Assembly (NCBI RefSeq): GCF_035984655.1 | Contig: NZ_JAXCHT010000022.1 | Coordinates: 16,806 to 80,805, forward strand | DNA from: Actimicrobium sp035984655 | GTDB taxonomy: Bacteria; Pseudomonadota; Gammaproteobacteria; Burkholderiales; Burkholderiaceae_D | Reading direction: 5' to 3' | Length of the DNA stretch: 64,000 nt | Shown: positions 15,594 through 24,385 of the stretch, one piece after another | Numbering within the stretch: the stretch's first letter is position 1 | How the letters are laid out: every line of letters begins with the position of its first letter | Position numbers and translations under genes: made by a program | The notes under the pieces: generated by a model | What the model was told of the DNA's origin: nothing | What the model saw: only the letters and a program-made list of their open reading frames with translations | Database searches by the model: none

Positions 15594-17670
15594 CTGCAAT
15601 CGCACCATGCCGCTGGATGCTGATGCCGGCATTCGCCTCGGCCGCGTGCTTGGCGACGGCAGCGCGCTGCCAATCGCCACCGAACTGTGTCGCCATCAGG
15701 TCGGCGCATTTCTGGGCGCCGTCGATGGCGTGGATGACGTAGTGGTCGCCTGTACCCAGGAACGTGCCTTGTTTTCCGAGCTGGCGCAGCAAAAGAGCGC
15801 GGTCGCACCGATCCGCTTCGTGAACCTGCGCGAGAGCGGCGGCTGGAGCCGCGATGCGGCGCAGGCCCTGCCCAAGATGGCGGCCTTGCTGGCGGCGGCG
15901 GCATTGCCGCAGCCGGAGCCGGTGCCGGTCGTCAACTACCAGTCCGGCGGTCATCTGCTGATCATCGGTCCGGCGCAGCGGGTACTGCCGTGGGCAACCC
16001 GCCTCGGCGCGCAGCTCGATGTCAGCGTGCTGCTTACCGACAGTGGCGGCGGCATGCTGGGCGAGCGCGACTTTCCGACCTACTCCGGCAACCAGATCCG
16101 GATCGACGGCTGGCTGGGCGCCTTCAAGGTGCAGTGGCAGCAAGCCAATCCGATCGATCTCGACCTGTGCACGCGCTGCAACGCCTGCGTCGATGCGTGC
16201 CCTGAGCAGGCCATCGATCTGACCTACCAGATCGACCTGAACAAATGCACCGCGCACCGTGATTGCGTCAAGGCGTGCGGCGCAATCGGCGCGATCGATT
16301 TCAACCGCAGCGCGATGGCGCGCAGCGGCGACTTCGATCTGGTGTTCGATCTGTGCGATACGCCGCTGGTGGCATTGCATCAACCACCGCAAGGCTACTT
16401 CGCAGCCGGCCATGATGCGGTGCGCCAGACCGACGCGGCGCTGCAGCTGACGGCACTGGTCGGCGAATTCGACAAGCCGAAATTCTTCATCTACAAGGAC
16501 AAGCTGTGCGCGCACAGCCGCAACGGCCAGATCGGCTGTACCGCCTGCATCGACGTGTGCTCGGCTGCTGCAATCAGCCACGCCGGCAACCTGGTCGCGG
16601 TGGCGCCGAACCTGTGTGTCGGCTGCGGCGCCTGCACCACGGTGTGCCCGTCCGGCGCGCTTGCTTACGCGTATCCGCGCGCGCCGGATACCGGCCAGCG
16701 CATCAAGACCATGCTGTCAACTTACGCCAGGGCAGGCGGAGCGGGCGGGGCGTTGCTGCTGCACAGTGAAGAGCAGGGCGCGGCACTGATCGGACAACTC
16801 GGTCGCCATGCGAAAGCCGCCGGCAAGCTGCATGGCGTGCCGGCGCACGTGCTGCCGCTGGCGTTGCATCACACCGCGTCGACCGGGATCGACCTGTGGC
16901 TGGCCGCGATTGCGTACGGCGCGTCGCATGTAGCGATCCTGCTCAGCGGCGAAGAGGCGCCGGCGTATGTCGCCGCACTGGCAGAGCAGATTATCGTGGC
17001 GCAAACCATCCTGACAGGCCTGGGCTACAGCGGCACGCATCTGTCGCTGTTGCATGCAGCCGCGCCAGCGTCGCTCGACAGCGCATTGCAGCAGCTGGCA
17101 ACTGGCCAGGCGCCGACCCAGCCAGCGCTGTTCGCGGTGGCGGCCGACAAGCGCGGCACGCTCGATCTCGTGATCGGGCATCTGCTCAAATTCGCACCGA
17201 CCAGGCCGGAGCAGATCGAGCTTCCGGCTGGCGCGCTGTACGGCACCGTCAATATCAACAAATCGGCCTGCACGCTGTGCATGTCGTGTGTCGGCGCCTG
17301 CCCGGAATCGGCATTGATGGACAACGCCGATTTGCCGCAACTGCGTTTCGTTGAAAAGAATTGCGTGCAATGCGGGCTGTGCGAAACCACCTGTCCCGAA
17401 CACGCGATCACGCTCACGCCGCGCCTGCTGCTGACCGACGTCGCGAAGCAATCGCGCGTGCTCAACGAAGCCGCGCCGTTTCATTGCATCCGTTGCAGCA
17501 AGCCGTTCGGCACCGCGCAGATGATCGAAACCATGCTCGGCAAGTTGTCGCTGCATGGGGCCTTCGCCGGCAATCTGGATCGCATCAAGATGTGCTCTGA
17601 TTGCCGGGTGGTCGACATGATGGCCAACGCCAAAGAAACCTCGATTACCGATCTGAAGCGGGGCCACTGA
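15568..17670 (+). CDS. large multi-cluster 4Fe-4S ferredoxin protein
   Basis: The 700-residue product contains at least five ferredoxin-like cysteine motifs: CTRCNACVDACP, CTAHRDCVKAC, CVGCGACTTVCP, CTLCMSCVGACP and CVQCGLCETTCP. A further CxxC pair (CIRC, CSDC) lies near the C-terminus. The N-terminal MTTQFKVCNCNRTMPL is typical of this family, which accompanies formate dehydrogenase genes. The start is TTG at 15568, inside the end of the DUF3306 gene, with only a weak ribosome site; no better start keeps the conserved N-terminus. It is probably a soluble electron carrier or cluster-assembly protein. The exact partner is unknown. Confidence 0.85.
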   Translation: MTTQFKVCNCNRTMPLDADAGIRLGRVLGDGSALPIATELCRHQVGAFLGAVDGVDDVVVACTQERALFSELAQQKSAVAPIRFVNLRESGGWSRDAAQALPKMAALLAAAALPQPEPVPVVNYQSGGHLLIIGPAQRVLPWATRLGAQLDVSVLLTDSGGGMLGERDFPTYSGNQIRIDGWLGAFKVQWQQANPIDLDLCTRCNACVDACPEQAIDLTYQIDLNKCTAHRDCVKACGAIGAIDFNRSAMARSGDFDLVFDLCDTPLVALHQPPQGYFAAGHDAVRQTDAALQLTALVGEFDKPKFFIYKDKLCAHSRNGQIGCTACIDVCSAAAISHAGNLVAVAPNLCVGCGACTTVCPSGALAYAYPRAPDTGQRIKTMLSTYARAGGAGGALLLHSEEQGAALIGQLGRHAKAAGKLHGVPAHVLPLALHHTASTGIDLWLAAIAYGASHVAILLSGEEAPAYVAALAEQIIVAQTILTGLGYSGTHLSLLHAAAPASLDSALQQLATGQAPTQPALFAVAADKRGTLDLVIGHLLKFAPTRPEQIELPAGALYGTVNINKSACTLCMSCVGACPESALMDNADLPQLRFVEKNCVQCGLCETTCPEHAITLTPRLLLTDVAKQSRVLNEAAPFHCIRCSKPFGTAQMIETMLGKLSLHGAFAGNLDRIKMCSDCRVVDMMANAKETSITDLKRGH

Positions 17671-18284
17671 TGACAACCACCCAACCGATGGTGTTTGCGC
17701 GCGCTGATCAGGGCGAAGAAACAGCCCGCGCCGATTTGTATGGTTTGCTGGCGACGCTGCTGATGGCGCCGCCGTCGCAGGCCTTGCTCGATACGATCGG
17801 CAGCGCACGCGCGGAGGGCGCAGGCGTACTTGAAACCGCCTGGGCCGATCTGGTGCAGGCGTGCCAGAGCGCCGAGGCGGAGCTGGTGCGCGATGAATAT
17901 GAAACCCTGTTTCTGGGCGTCGGCAAACCCGAGGTGATGCTGTACGGCTCCTGGTACCTGTCCGGCTTCCTGATGGAGAAGCCACTTGCTGCGCTGCGCA
18001 CCGAGCTGTCGCTGCTCGGCCTGGAGCGCAACGACAGCGTGGTCGAAAGCGAAGATCACCTGGCCTCGCTGTGCGAGGTGATGCGCTATCTGATTACCTC
18101 CGACGATCCGGTGCATGCCAGTCTGGCAACGCAAAAGACATTTTTCAGCGCGCATCTGCAAGCCTGGGTCGAGGCATGCTGCACCGCACTCGAGACGCAT
18201 CCTGCATGCCGGTTTTATGCGCCGGTGGCGCGACTGGCGCGGGCTTTCTTTGCAGTCGAAATGCAGGCGTTCGATATGCAGTGA
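17670..18284 (+). CDS. TorD-family molybdoenzyme chaperone
   Basis: The 204-residue helical protein belongs to the TorD/DmsD chaperone family, which binds the Tat signal of a molybdoenzyme and holds it back until the cofactor is inserted. Typical segments are RADLYGLLATLL, EYETLFLGVGKPEVMLYGSW, and a C-terminal FYAPVARLARAFFAVE. The ATG overlaps the ferredoxin stop (TGATG). Its likely client is the formate dehydrogenase catalytic subunit encoded two genes later. Confidence 0.87.
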   Translation: MTTTQPMVFARADQGEETARADLYGLLATLLMAPPSQALLDTIGSARAEGAGVLETAWADLVQACQSAEAELVRDEYETLFLGVGKPEVMLYGSWYLSGFLMEKPLAALRTELSLLGLERNDSVVESEDHLASLCEVMRYLITSDDPVHASLATQKTFFSAHLQAWVEACCTALETHPACRFYAPVARLARAFFAVEMQAFDMQ

Positions 18285-18436
18285 GAGCAGTGCGTTGGTT
18301 GAGAAATTTTCATGTGAAAAATGGCCGTTAAAGGTTGCGACAGAGCAGCTTTGCGGGGATACTGCGGGGAGAAGGATTGGTGTAGTGACGGCGATATCGT
18401 TCGCCCTTCATTGACCAATCTCTTGGGGAGACAAGC

Positions 18437-18628
18437 ATGGCAGAGCAACACAAAAACATGCGGCGCAGTTTTTTCGCCGGGCTCGGATTGGTCGCTGCGG
18501 CTGGAGTTGCAGTCAAGTTGGCGCCGCAGGAAATCACTGCCGCGATCCCCACTCCGGATGAGCCCACGGGCACCGGCTATCGCCTGACTGACCACGTCAA
18601 GAAATACTACCGCACCACCACTCTCTGA
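18437..18628 (+). CDS. formate dehydrogenase region Tat-signal small protein
   Basis: The 63-residue product has a twin-arginine motif (MRRSFFAGLGLVAAAG) followed by a short tail ending DHVKKYYRTTTL. This matches the small Tat-targeted protein found directly upstream of formate dehydrogenase catalytic subunits in proteobacteria. Its function is not known; an accessory subunit or export-coupled assembly factor is possible. The 150-base gap before it suggests a separate promoter, and GGGGAG lies upstream of the ATG. Confidence 0.85.
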   Translation: MAEQHKNMRRSFFAGLGLVAAAGVAVKLAPQEITAAIPTPDEPTGTGYRLTDHVKKYYRTTTL

Positions 18629-18644
18629 TCGCCGAGGCCTCACG

Positions 18645-21605
18645 ATGCTGCTTACTCGCAAGGGCCAGGATGGCCCCCGTTCGTCTACCCGTTTCTCCGC
18701 AAATCTGGCCGACAACCTGTCGCGCGCCTTGCCAACGATGGATCGCCGGTTGTTCCTCAAGCGTTCCGGGATTGGGGTTGGTGCCGGTATCGCCGCTGCG
18801 CAACTGGGGTTGATCCAGCGCGCCAGGGCCGCCGATGGATCGACTGCCAAAGGTGGCGCGAAGATCGAGGTCAAGCGCACCGTCTGTACGCATTGCTCGG
18901 TCGGATGCGCGGTCGACGCCGTGGTTGAAAACGGCGTCTGGGTGCGTCAGGAAGCGGTGTTCGATTCGCCCATCAACCTTGGCGCGCATTGCGCCAAAGG
19001 CGCTGCACTGCGCGAACACGGACACGGCGAATACCGTCTCAAATATCCGATGAAGCTGGTCAACGGCAAGTACCAGCGCATCAGCTGGGACACGGCGCTG
19101 AGCGAGATTTCGGCCAAGCTGCTCGACATCAGGAAAACCAGCGGTCCCGACTCGGTATTCTTTGTCGGCTCCTCCAAGCACAACAATGAACAGGCCGCGC
19201 TGCTGCGCAAATTCGTTTCGTTCTTCGGCACCAACAACACCGACCATCAGGCCCGCATCTGCCACTCGACCACCGTCGCCGGCGTTGCCAACACCTGGGG
19301 TTACGGGGCGATGACGAACAGCTTCAACGACATGCAGAATTCGAAGGCGATCATGTACATCGGCTCGAATGCGGCAGAAGCCCATCCGGTCTCGATGCTG
19401 CACATGCTGCATGCAAAGGAAACCGGCGCGAAGATCATCGTCGTCGATCCACGCTATACCCGCACCGCCGCCAAGTCGGATCAGTACGTGCGCCTGCGCT
19501 CGGGCTCGGACATCGCCTTCTTGTGGGGCATGCTGTATCACATCTTCAAGAACGGCTGGGAAGACACCAGGTACATCAACGACCGTGTCTATGGCATGGA
19601 AAAAGTGCGCGCCGAAGTGATGACGTGGACGCCGGAGAAGGTCGAGGAAGCCTGCGGCGTGCCGGAAGCCGAGGTCTACAAGGCGGCCGAGACGATGGCA
19701 AAAAACAAGCCGTCGACGCTGGTGTGGTGCATGGGGCAGACCCAGCACACCATCGGCAACGCGATCGTGCGCGCATCGTGCATCCTGCAACTGGCGCTGG
19801 GAAATATCGGCATCGCTGGTGGCGGCACCAATATTTTCCGCGGGCACGACAATGTGCAGGGCGCCACCGATGTCGGCCCGAATCCGGATTCCCTGCCGGC
19901 CTATTACGGTCTGGCCACCGGCGCCTGGAAGCACTGGGCGGCGGTCTGGGGTGTCGATTACGAATGGATCAAGAAACAGTTCGCGTCGCAGGCAATGATG
20001 GAGAAGTCGGGCACGACCGTGTCGCGCTGGATCGACGCCGTGCTCGAAAAGAACGAACTGATCGATCAGGAAAACAACGTCAAGGCAATGGTGTTCTGGG
20101 GTCATGCGCCGAACTCGCAAACGCGCGGACTGGAAATGAAAACCGCGTTCGACAAGCTCGACCTGCTGGTGGTGATCGACCCGTATCCGTCGGCCTCGGC
20201 GGCCATGGCCAACATGAAGGTGGAAGGCCAGCAGCTCAATGCGAACCGTGCCGTGTACCTGCTGCCGGCTGCCACGCAGTTCGAGACGTCAGGCTCGGTG
20301 ACAGCCTCGAACCGCTCGATCCAGTGGCGCGAAAAAGTCATCGAACCGCTGTTCGAATCGCGTACCGATCACATGATCATGTATCAGTTCGCCGAAAAAC
20401 TTGGCTTCGCCAAGGAGCTGGTCGCCAGGATCAAGATGGTCAAGGGCAAGGGCGGCATGATGGAGCCCGAACCGGAATCGATGCTCGAAGAAATCAACCG
20501 CGGGTCCTGGTCGATCGGTTACACCGGCCAGTCGCCGCTGCGCATCAAGGCGCACATGCGCAACATGCACCTGTTCGATGTGAAGACGCTGCGCTGCAAA
20601 TCCGGCAAGGATGCGCTGACCGGCTACGACATCAGCGGCGATTACTTTGGCCTGCCGTGGCCGTGCTACGGCACGCCCGAGATGAAGCATCCCGGATCGC
20701 CCAATTTGTATGACACCAGCAAGCACGTGATGGATGGCGGCGGTAACTTCCGCGCCAACTTCGGTGTCGAGCGCGAAGGTGTCAGCCTGTTGGCCGAAGA
20801 TGGCTCGCATTCGCTCGGCGCCGACATCACCACGGGCTATCCGGAATTCGACCACCTGCTGCTGAAAAAGCTGGGCTGGTGGGATGACCTGACCGAGCCG
20901 GAGAAGAAAGCCGCCGAAGGCAAGAACTGGAAAACCGATCTGTCCGGCGGCATCCAGCGCGTGGTCATGAAAGTGCATGGCTGCCATCCGTTCGGCAATG
21001 CCAAGGCGCGCGCAGTGGTGTGGAATTTCCCGGATCCGGTGCCGCTGCATCGCGAGCCGCTGTTCGGCACCCGTCCGGATCTGGTCGCCAAGTACCCGAC
21101 CCACGACGACAAGAAGGCCTTCTGGCGCATGCCGACGCTATACAAGTCGGTGCAGCAGAAGAACGTCGAAATGAAGCTGGCCGAGAAATTCCCGATCATC
21201 CTGACGTCCGGCCGGCTGGTCGAATACGAAGGCGGCGGCGAAGAGACCCGCTCCAATCCCTGGCTGGCCGAGCTGCAGCAGGAAAACTTCGTCGAGATCA
21301 ATCCGACCGCTGCCAGTGCACGTGGCATTCGCGATGGCGAGTACGTGATCGTCTCGACGCCAACCGGCGCGCGCATCAAGGTCAAGGCAATGGTCACGCC
21401 ACGCGTGGGCATCGATACGGCGTTCATCCCGTTCCACTTTTCGGGCTGGTGGCAGGGCAAGGACATGCTGGAGTTCTATCCGGAAGGTGCCGCGCCGATC
21501 GTGCGTGGCGAGGCCGTCAATACCGCGACCACGTATGGCTACGATTCGGTGACGATGATGCAGGAAACCAAAACAACGATCTGCCAGATCGAACGCATCG
21601 CGTAA
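18645..21605 (+). CDS. formate dehydrogenase catalytic subunit, molybdopterin type, Cys form
   Basis: The 986-residue protein oxidises formate to CO2 at a bis-molybdopterin guanine dinucleotide centre (Mo or W). It has a Tat motif MDRRLFLKRSG from residue 32, so it is exported with its cofactor. Cysteines in VCTHCSVGC begin the [4Fe-4S] site. The metal ligand lies in ARICHSTTV at Cys206, encoded by TGC, so this is not a selenoprotein. The C-terminal MoCo-binding domain (LTSGRLVEYEGGGEETRSN) is intact. It is 16 bases after the small Tat gene and before the Fe-S subunit gene. Confidence 0.95.
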   Translation: MLLTRKGQDGPRSSTRFSANLADNLSRALPTMDRRLFLKRSGIGVGAGIAAAQLGLIQRARAADGSTAKGGAKIEVKRTVCTHCSVGCAVDAVVENGVWVRQEAVFDSPINLGAHCAKGAALREHGHGEYRLKYPMKLVNGKYQRISWDTALSEISAKLLDIRKTSGPDSVFFVGSSKHNNEQAALLRKFVSFFGTNNTDHQARICHSTTVAGVANTWGYGAMTNSFNDMQNSKAIMYIGSNAAEAHPVSMLHMLHAKETGAKIIVVDPRYTRTAAKSDQYVRLRSGSDIAFLWGMLYHIFKNGWEDTRYINDRVYGMEKVRAEVMTWTPEKVEEACGVPEAEVYKAAETMAKNKPSTLVWCMGQTQHTIGNAIVRASCILQLALGNIGIAGGGTNIFRGHDNVQGATDVGPNPDSLPAYYGLATGAWKHWAAVWGVDYEWIKKQFASQAMMEKSGTTVSRWIDAVLEKNELIDQENNVKAMVFWGHAPNSQTRGLEMKTAFDKLDLLVVIDPYPSASAAMANMKVEGQQLNANRAVYLLPAATQFETSGSVTASNRSIQWREKVIEPLFESRTDHMIMYQFAEKLGFAKELVARIKMVKGKGGMMEPEPESMLEEINRGSWSIGYTGQSPLRIKAHMRNMHLFDVKTLRCKSGKDALTGYDISGDYFGLPWPCYGTPEMKHPGSPNLYDTSKHVMDGGGNFRANFGVEREGVSLLAEDGSHSLGADITTGYPEFDHLLLKKLGWWDDLTEPEKKAAEGKNWKTDLSGGIQRVVMKVHGCHPFGNAKARAVVWNFPDPVPLHREPLFGTRPDLVAKYPTHDDKKAFWRMPTLYKSVQQKNVEMKLAEKFPIILTSGRLVEYEGGGEETRSNPWLAELQQENFVEINPTAASARGIRDGEYVIVSTPTGARIKVKAMVTPRVGIDTAFIPFHFSGWWQGKDMLEFYPEGAAPIVRGEAVNTATTYGYDSVTMMQETKTTICQIERIA

Positions 21606-21627
21606 ATCGGGCGCACAGGAGAACACC

Positions 21628-22254
21628 ATGGCAAGAATGAAATTCATCTGCGATTCCGAGCGCTGCATCGAATGCAACGGCTGCGTGACCGCCTGCAAGA
21701 ACGAACATGAAGTCCCGTGGGGCGTGAATCGCCGCCGCGTGGTCACCGTCAACGACGGCGTCGTCGGGCAGGAAAAATCGATCTCGGTGGCGTGCATGCA
21801 CTGCTCAGATGCGCCCTGCATGGCAGTGTGCCCGGTCGACTGCTTCTATCGCACCGACGAAGGCGTGGTGCTGCACGACAAGGACATCTGCATCGGTTGC
21901 GGTTACTGCTCGTATGCCTGCCCGTTTGGCGCGCCGCAGTTTCCCTCGAATGGCACCTTCGGTTTGCGCGGCAAGATGGACAAATGCACCTTCTGCGCCG
22001 GCGGCCCGGAAGAAGATGGCTCGAAAGAAGAGTTCGAGAAGTACGGCCGCAATCGACTGTCCGAAGGCAAGCTGCCGGCCTGCGCCGAAATGTGTTCGAC
22101 CAAGGCCCTGCTCGGCGGTGACGGCGATGTGGTCGCCGATATCTTCCGCAACCGCGTGATGCGGCGCGGCAAGGGCAGCGAAGTCTGGGGTTGGGGTACC
22201 GCCTACGGCCGTGCGCCGCATCCGGAAGCCAAAGCACCGGCAGAAAAATCATGA
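21628..22254 (+). CDS. formate dehydrogenase iron-sulfur subunit
   Basis: The 208-residue electron-transfer subunit carries four 4Fe-4S motifs, including CIECNGCVTACKNEHEVPWG, CMHCSDAPCMAVCPVDC, CIGCGYCSYACPFGAPQ and CTFC with CAEMC. It passes electrons from the catalytic subunit to cytochrome b. It has no signal peptide of its own and is probably exported with the catalytic subunit by the shared Tat signal. AGGAGA precedes the ATG. Its stop overlaps the next gene. Confidence 0.95.
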   Translation: MARMKFICDSERCIECNGCVTACKNEHEVPWGVNRRRVVTVNDGVVGQEKSISVACMHCSDAPCMAVCPVDCFYRTDEGVVLHDKDICIGCGYCSYACPFGAPQFPSNGTFGLRGKMDKCTFCAGGPEEDGSKEEFEKYGRNRLSEGKLPACAEMCSTKALLGGDGDVVADIFRNRVMRRGKGSEVWGWGTAYGRAPHPEAKAPAEKS

Positions 22255-22472
22255 AGGCGGCATGCGTCGTGATGTTGCTGTGTGCGCTGGCCGGATGCAG
22301 TGAAAAACCGCAGAACATGAGTGCGTCCAGCAGCAAGCCGGACGGCAAGCCATGGCAGGGTGTGCAGGACCCGTATGCGGCCAAGGGCTGGGACAAGGGC
22401 GACAAGGCACGTTGGGAAACCCAGCTGCGGCAGCGCGCGCAAACCCAGAACGAATACGTCAAGACCAACTGA
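22251..22472 (+). CDS. small lipoprotein in the formate dehydrogenase operon
   Basis: The 73-residue product has a short signal peptide with lipobox LAGC (Cys16), then a polar tail rich in Lys, Asp, Trp and Gln. It starts in an ATGA overlap with the Fe-S subunit gene and ends 13 bases before the cytochrome gene, so it is clearly co-translated with formate dehydrogenase. I do not recognise a family. A role in docking or stabilising the periplasmic complex is a guess from context. Confidence 0.75.
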   Translation: MKAACVVMLLCALAGCSEKPQNMSASSSKPDGKPWQGVQDPYAAKGWDKGDKARWETQLRQRAQTQNEYVKTN

Positions 22473-22485
22473 TCGGGGACGCGCC

Positions 22486-23628
22486 ATGAAATCCTGGATG
22501 ACCCATGTTGCCGTCGCGGCTGCGTTGCTCGCCGCGCTCGATGGTGCCGCATTGGCACAAGCTGCAGCACCGGTCGCGGCTCCGGCACCGGTTGCCGCTA
22601 CTGCACCGGCCGTCGAGTCGGTCGATATTCTCAAACAGAACCAGGCTGAACGCACGCGCGACCAGCCCGGCAATGCGGCGCCAACCTTCCGGATTGTCAA
22701 AGAGGGTGTGAAAAATTATTCCAGCTTGCCTGCGCTCGAAGCCGGTGTGCTGGTGCAGCCAAAGCAGCAGTTTCCGGGACAGGGGCGCGCAACCACGGCA
22801 GGCGAGGCCTGGCGCGAATATCGCAACGGCCCGTTGACCAAGATCGGCGGCTGGCTGTTGCTCATTGCCTTTGGCGGCATCGCTGCCGTGTATTTCCTGC
22901 TTGGCAAAGTCAAGCTCAAGGGCGCCCGCAGCGGCCGGCTGATCGAGCGCTTCACCTCGATTGAGCGGCTCGCGCATTGGGCCACCGCGTTGAGTTTCGT
23001 GGCGCTGTCGGCCTCCGGCCTGACCATCCTGTTCGGCAAATACGTCTTGATGCACGTGTTCGGCCACACCCTGTTCGGCTGGCTGGCTTACCTGTGCAAG
23101 AACGTCCACAACTTCGCCGGGCCGGTGTTTACCGTGTCGATCGTGGTCACCTTCATTGTCTTCATCAAGGATAACTTTCCGGCGCCGAGCGACTGGCAAT
23201 GGCTGATCCGGCTCGGCGGCATGTACGGCGGCGGCAAGCATGCCTCGGCCGGGCGCTTCAATGCCGGCGAAAAAATCTGGTTCTGGACTGGCGTGGTGGT
23301 GCTCGGTCTGATCATCAGCGGTTCGGGTTTCGTGCTCGACAAGCTGGTGCCGGGAATCGACTATCCACGCGGGCTGATGCAGATTGCCAACGTCATCCAT
23401 CTGACGACTGCGGTGGTGATGTCCGCCATGGCGCTGGCACACATCTACATCGGCACCATCGGCATGGAAGGCGCACTCGAAGCCATGACGACCGGCTATG
23501 TCGACGATACCTGGGCGGAAGAACATCACGACCTGTGGTACGCCGACGTACAGTCCGGCAAGGTGCCGCGGGTCCGCACCGAAGAGGGCGCAGCGTATGT
23601 CGCCGCCCATCCCCGCAACGCAATCTGA
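22486..23628 (+). CDS. formate dehydrogenase cytochrome b subunit
   Basis: The 380-residue membrane protein is the gamma subunit that anchors formate dehydrogenase and feeds electrons to the quinone pool. A signal peptide and an Ala/Pro-rich periplasmic extension occupy residues 1-100. Four core transmembrane helices follow, with histidines for haem b ligation in ERLAHWATALSF, HVFGHTLFGW and NVIHLTTAVVMSAMALAHIY. The N-terminal extension with an extra hydrophobic segment (about 115-140) is common in this subfamily. CGGGGA precedes the ATG at 22486. Confidence 0.93.
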   Translation: MKSWMTHVAVAAALLAALDGAALAQAAAPVAAPAPVAATAPAVESVDILKQNQAERTRDQPGNAAPTFRIVKEGVKNYSSLPALEAGVLVQPKQQFPGQGRATTAGEAWREYRNGPLTKIGGWLLLIAFGGIAAVYFLLGKVKLKGARSGRLIERFTSIERLAHWATALSFVALSASGLTILFGKYVLMHVFGHTLFGWLAYLCKNVHNFAGPVFTVSIVVTFIVFIKDNFPAPSDWQWLIRLGGMYGGGKHASAGRFNAGEKIWFWTGVVVLGLIISGSGFVLDKLVPGIDYPRGLMQIANVIHLTTAVVMSAMALAHIYIGTIGMEGALEAMTTGYVDDTWAEEHHDLWYADVQSGKVPRVRTEEGAAYVAAHPRNAI

Positions 23629-23639
23629 GCGAGCACATC

Positions 23640-23978
23640 ATGTACATCAAAAAACCACTGCTGCTGGTCATCGGCATTCTGTTGTGCGCCTCCGTGGCGG
23701 CAAAGCTGCCGGCGCCAAGCGAGGAAGCCAAGGCCAAGGCCGACGAGGCAAAAGCCAAAACCGCCTGGACCGACAAGGTCGCGTCGTACCAGCTGTGCAA
23801 GGCACAGGATCGCGTGGCAGCGTATTATCTGAAGTCCAAAGCGGCGCCAACGCCAACGGCAGCGACAACCGGCATCCCGCCTTGCGCCGACCCTGGCCCG
23901 TATGTGGCGGCGCAGGTCGCGACCAAGGTGGGGGTGGCTGACTCGTTGCCGCTCAACAAAGAGCCCATCAAAAAATAA
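23640..23978 (+). CDS. small exported hypothetical protein
   Basis: The 112-residue product begins with a signal peptide (LLLVIGILLCASVAA) followed by a Lys/Ala-rich helical stretch and two cysteines (YQLCKAQDR and IPPCADPGP) that could form a disulfide. It lies between the cytochrome b gene and the DUF4399 gene with short gaps on both sides, so it belongs to the same operon. I recognise no family. Confidence 0.72.
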   Translation: MYIKKPLLLVIGILLCASVAAKLPAPSEEAKAKADEAKAKTAWTDKVASYQLCKAQDRVAAYYLKSKAAPTPTAATTGIPPCADPGPYVAAQVATKVGVADSLPLNKEPIKK

Positions 23979-23990
23979 GGAATAGTCGAC

Positions 23991-24377
23991 ATGAAACGTT
24001 TTTTCCTGCTGGTCAGCACCTTGCTTCTTTCCGCCGCGGCCCAGGCCGCCTCCGTTTCGTTCGTGGAACCGGCTGACGGCGCCACCGTGCCAACCACCTT
24101 CCCGGTCAAGTTCGCCGTCGACGGCATGGACGTCAAGCCGGCCGGCGAACTGTCGCCAACCAGCGGACATCATCACCTGCTGATCAATGCCACGGCGATT
24201 GCCGCCGGCGAGCCGGTCCCATTCGATGAAACGCATATCCATTTCGGCAAGGGCCAGACCGAGGCGACCGTGACGCTCAAGCCAGGTACCTACAAGCTGA
24301 CCATGCAATTTGCCAACGGCGCGCATCAATCGTACGGCCCGGCCTTGAGCAAAACCATTACCGTCACCGTCAAGTAA
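23991..24377 (+). CDS. DUF4399 periplasmic protein
   Basis: The 128-residue product has a cleavable signal peptide ending at AQA and a single DUF4399 domain: VSFVEPADGATVPTTFPVKF, GHHHLLINA and FGKGQTEATVTLKPGTYKLT are characteristic. The family is small, periplasmic and of unknown function; the clustered histidines could bind metal. It follows the preceding gene by 12 bases and precedes fdhD by eight. Confidence 0.85.
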   Translation: MKRFFLLVSTLLLSAAAQAASVSFVEPADGATVPTTFPVKFAVDGMDVKPAGELSPTSGHHHLLINATAIAAGEPVPFDETHIHFGKGQTEATVTLKPGTYKLTMQFANGAHQSYGPALSKTITVTVK

Positions 24378-24385
24378 TCCCGCCG

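Noticed and set aside
19240..19280. Selenocysteine codon in the formate dehydrogenase gene
   Set aside because: The active-site codon is TGC, and no in-frame TGA is present in the catalytic region.
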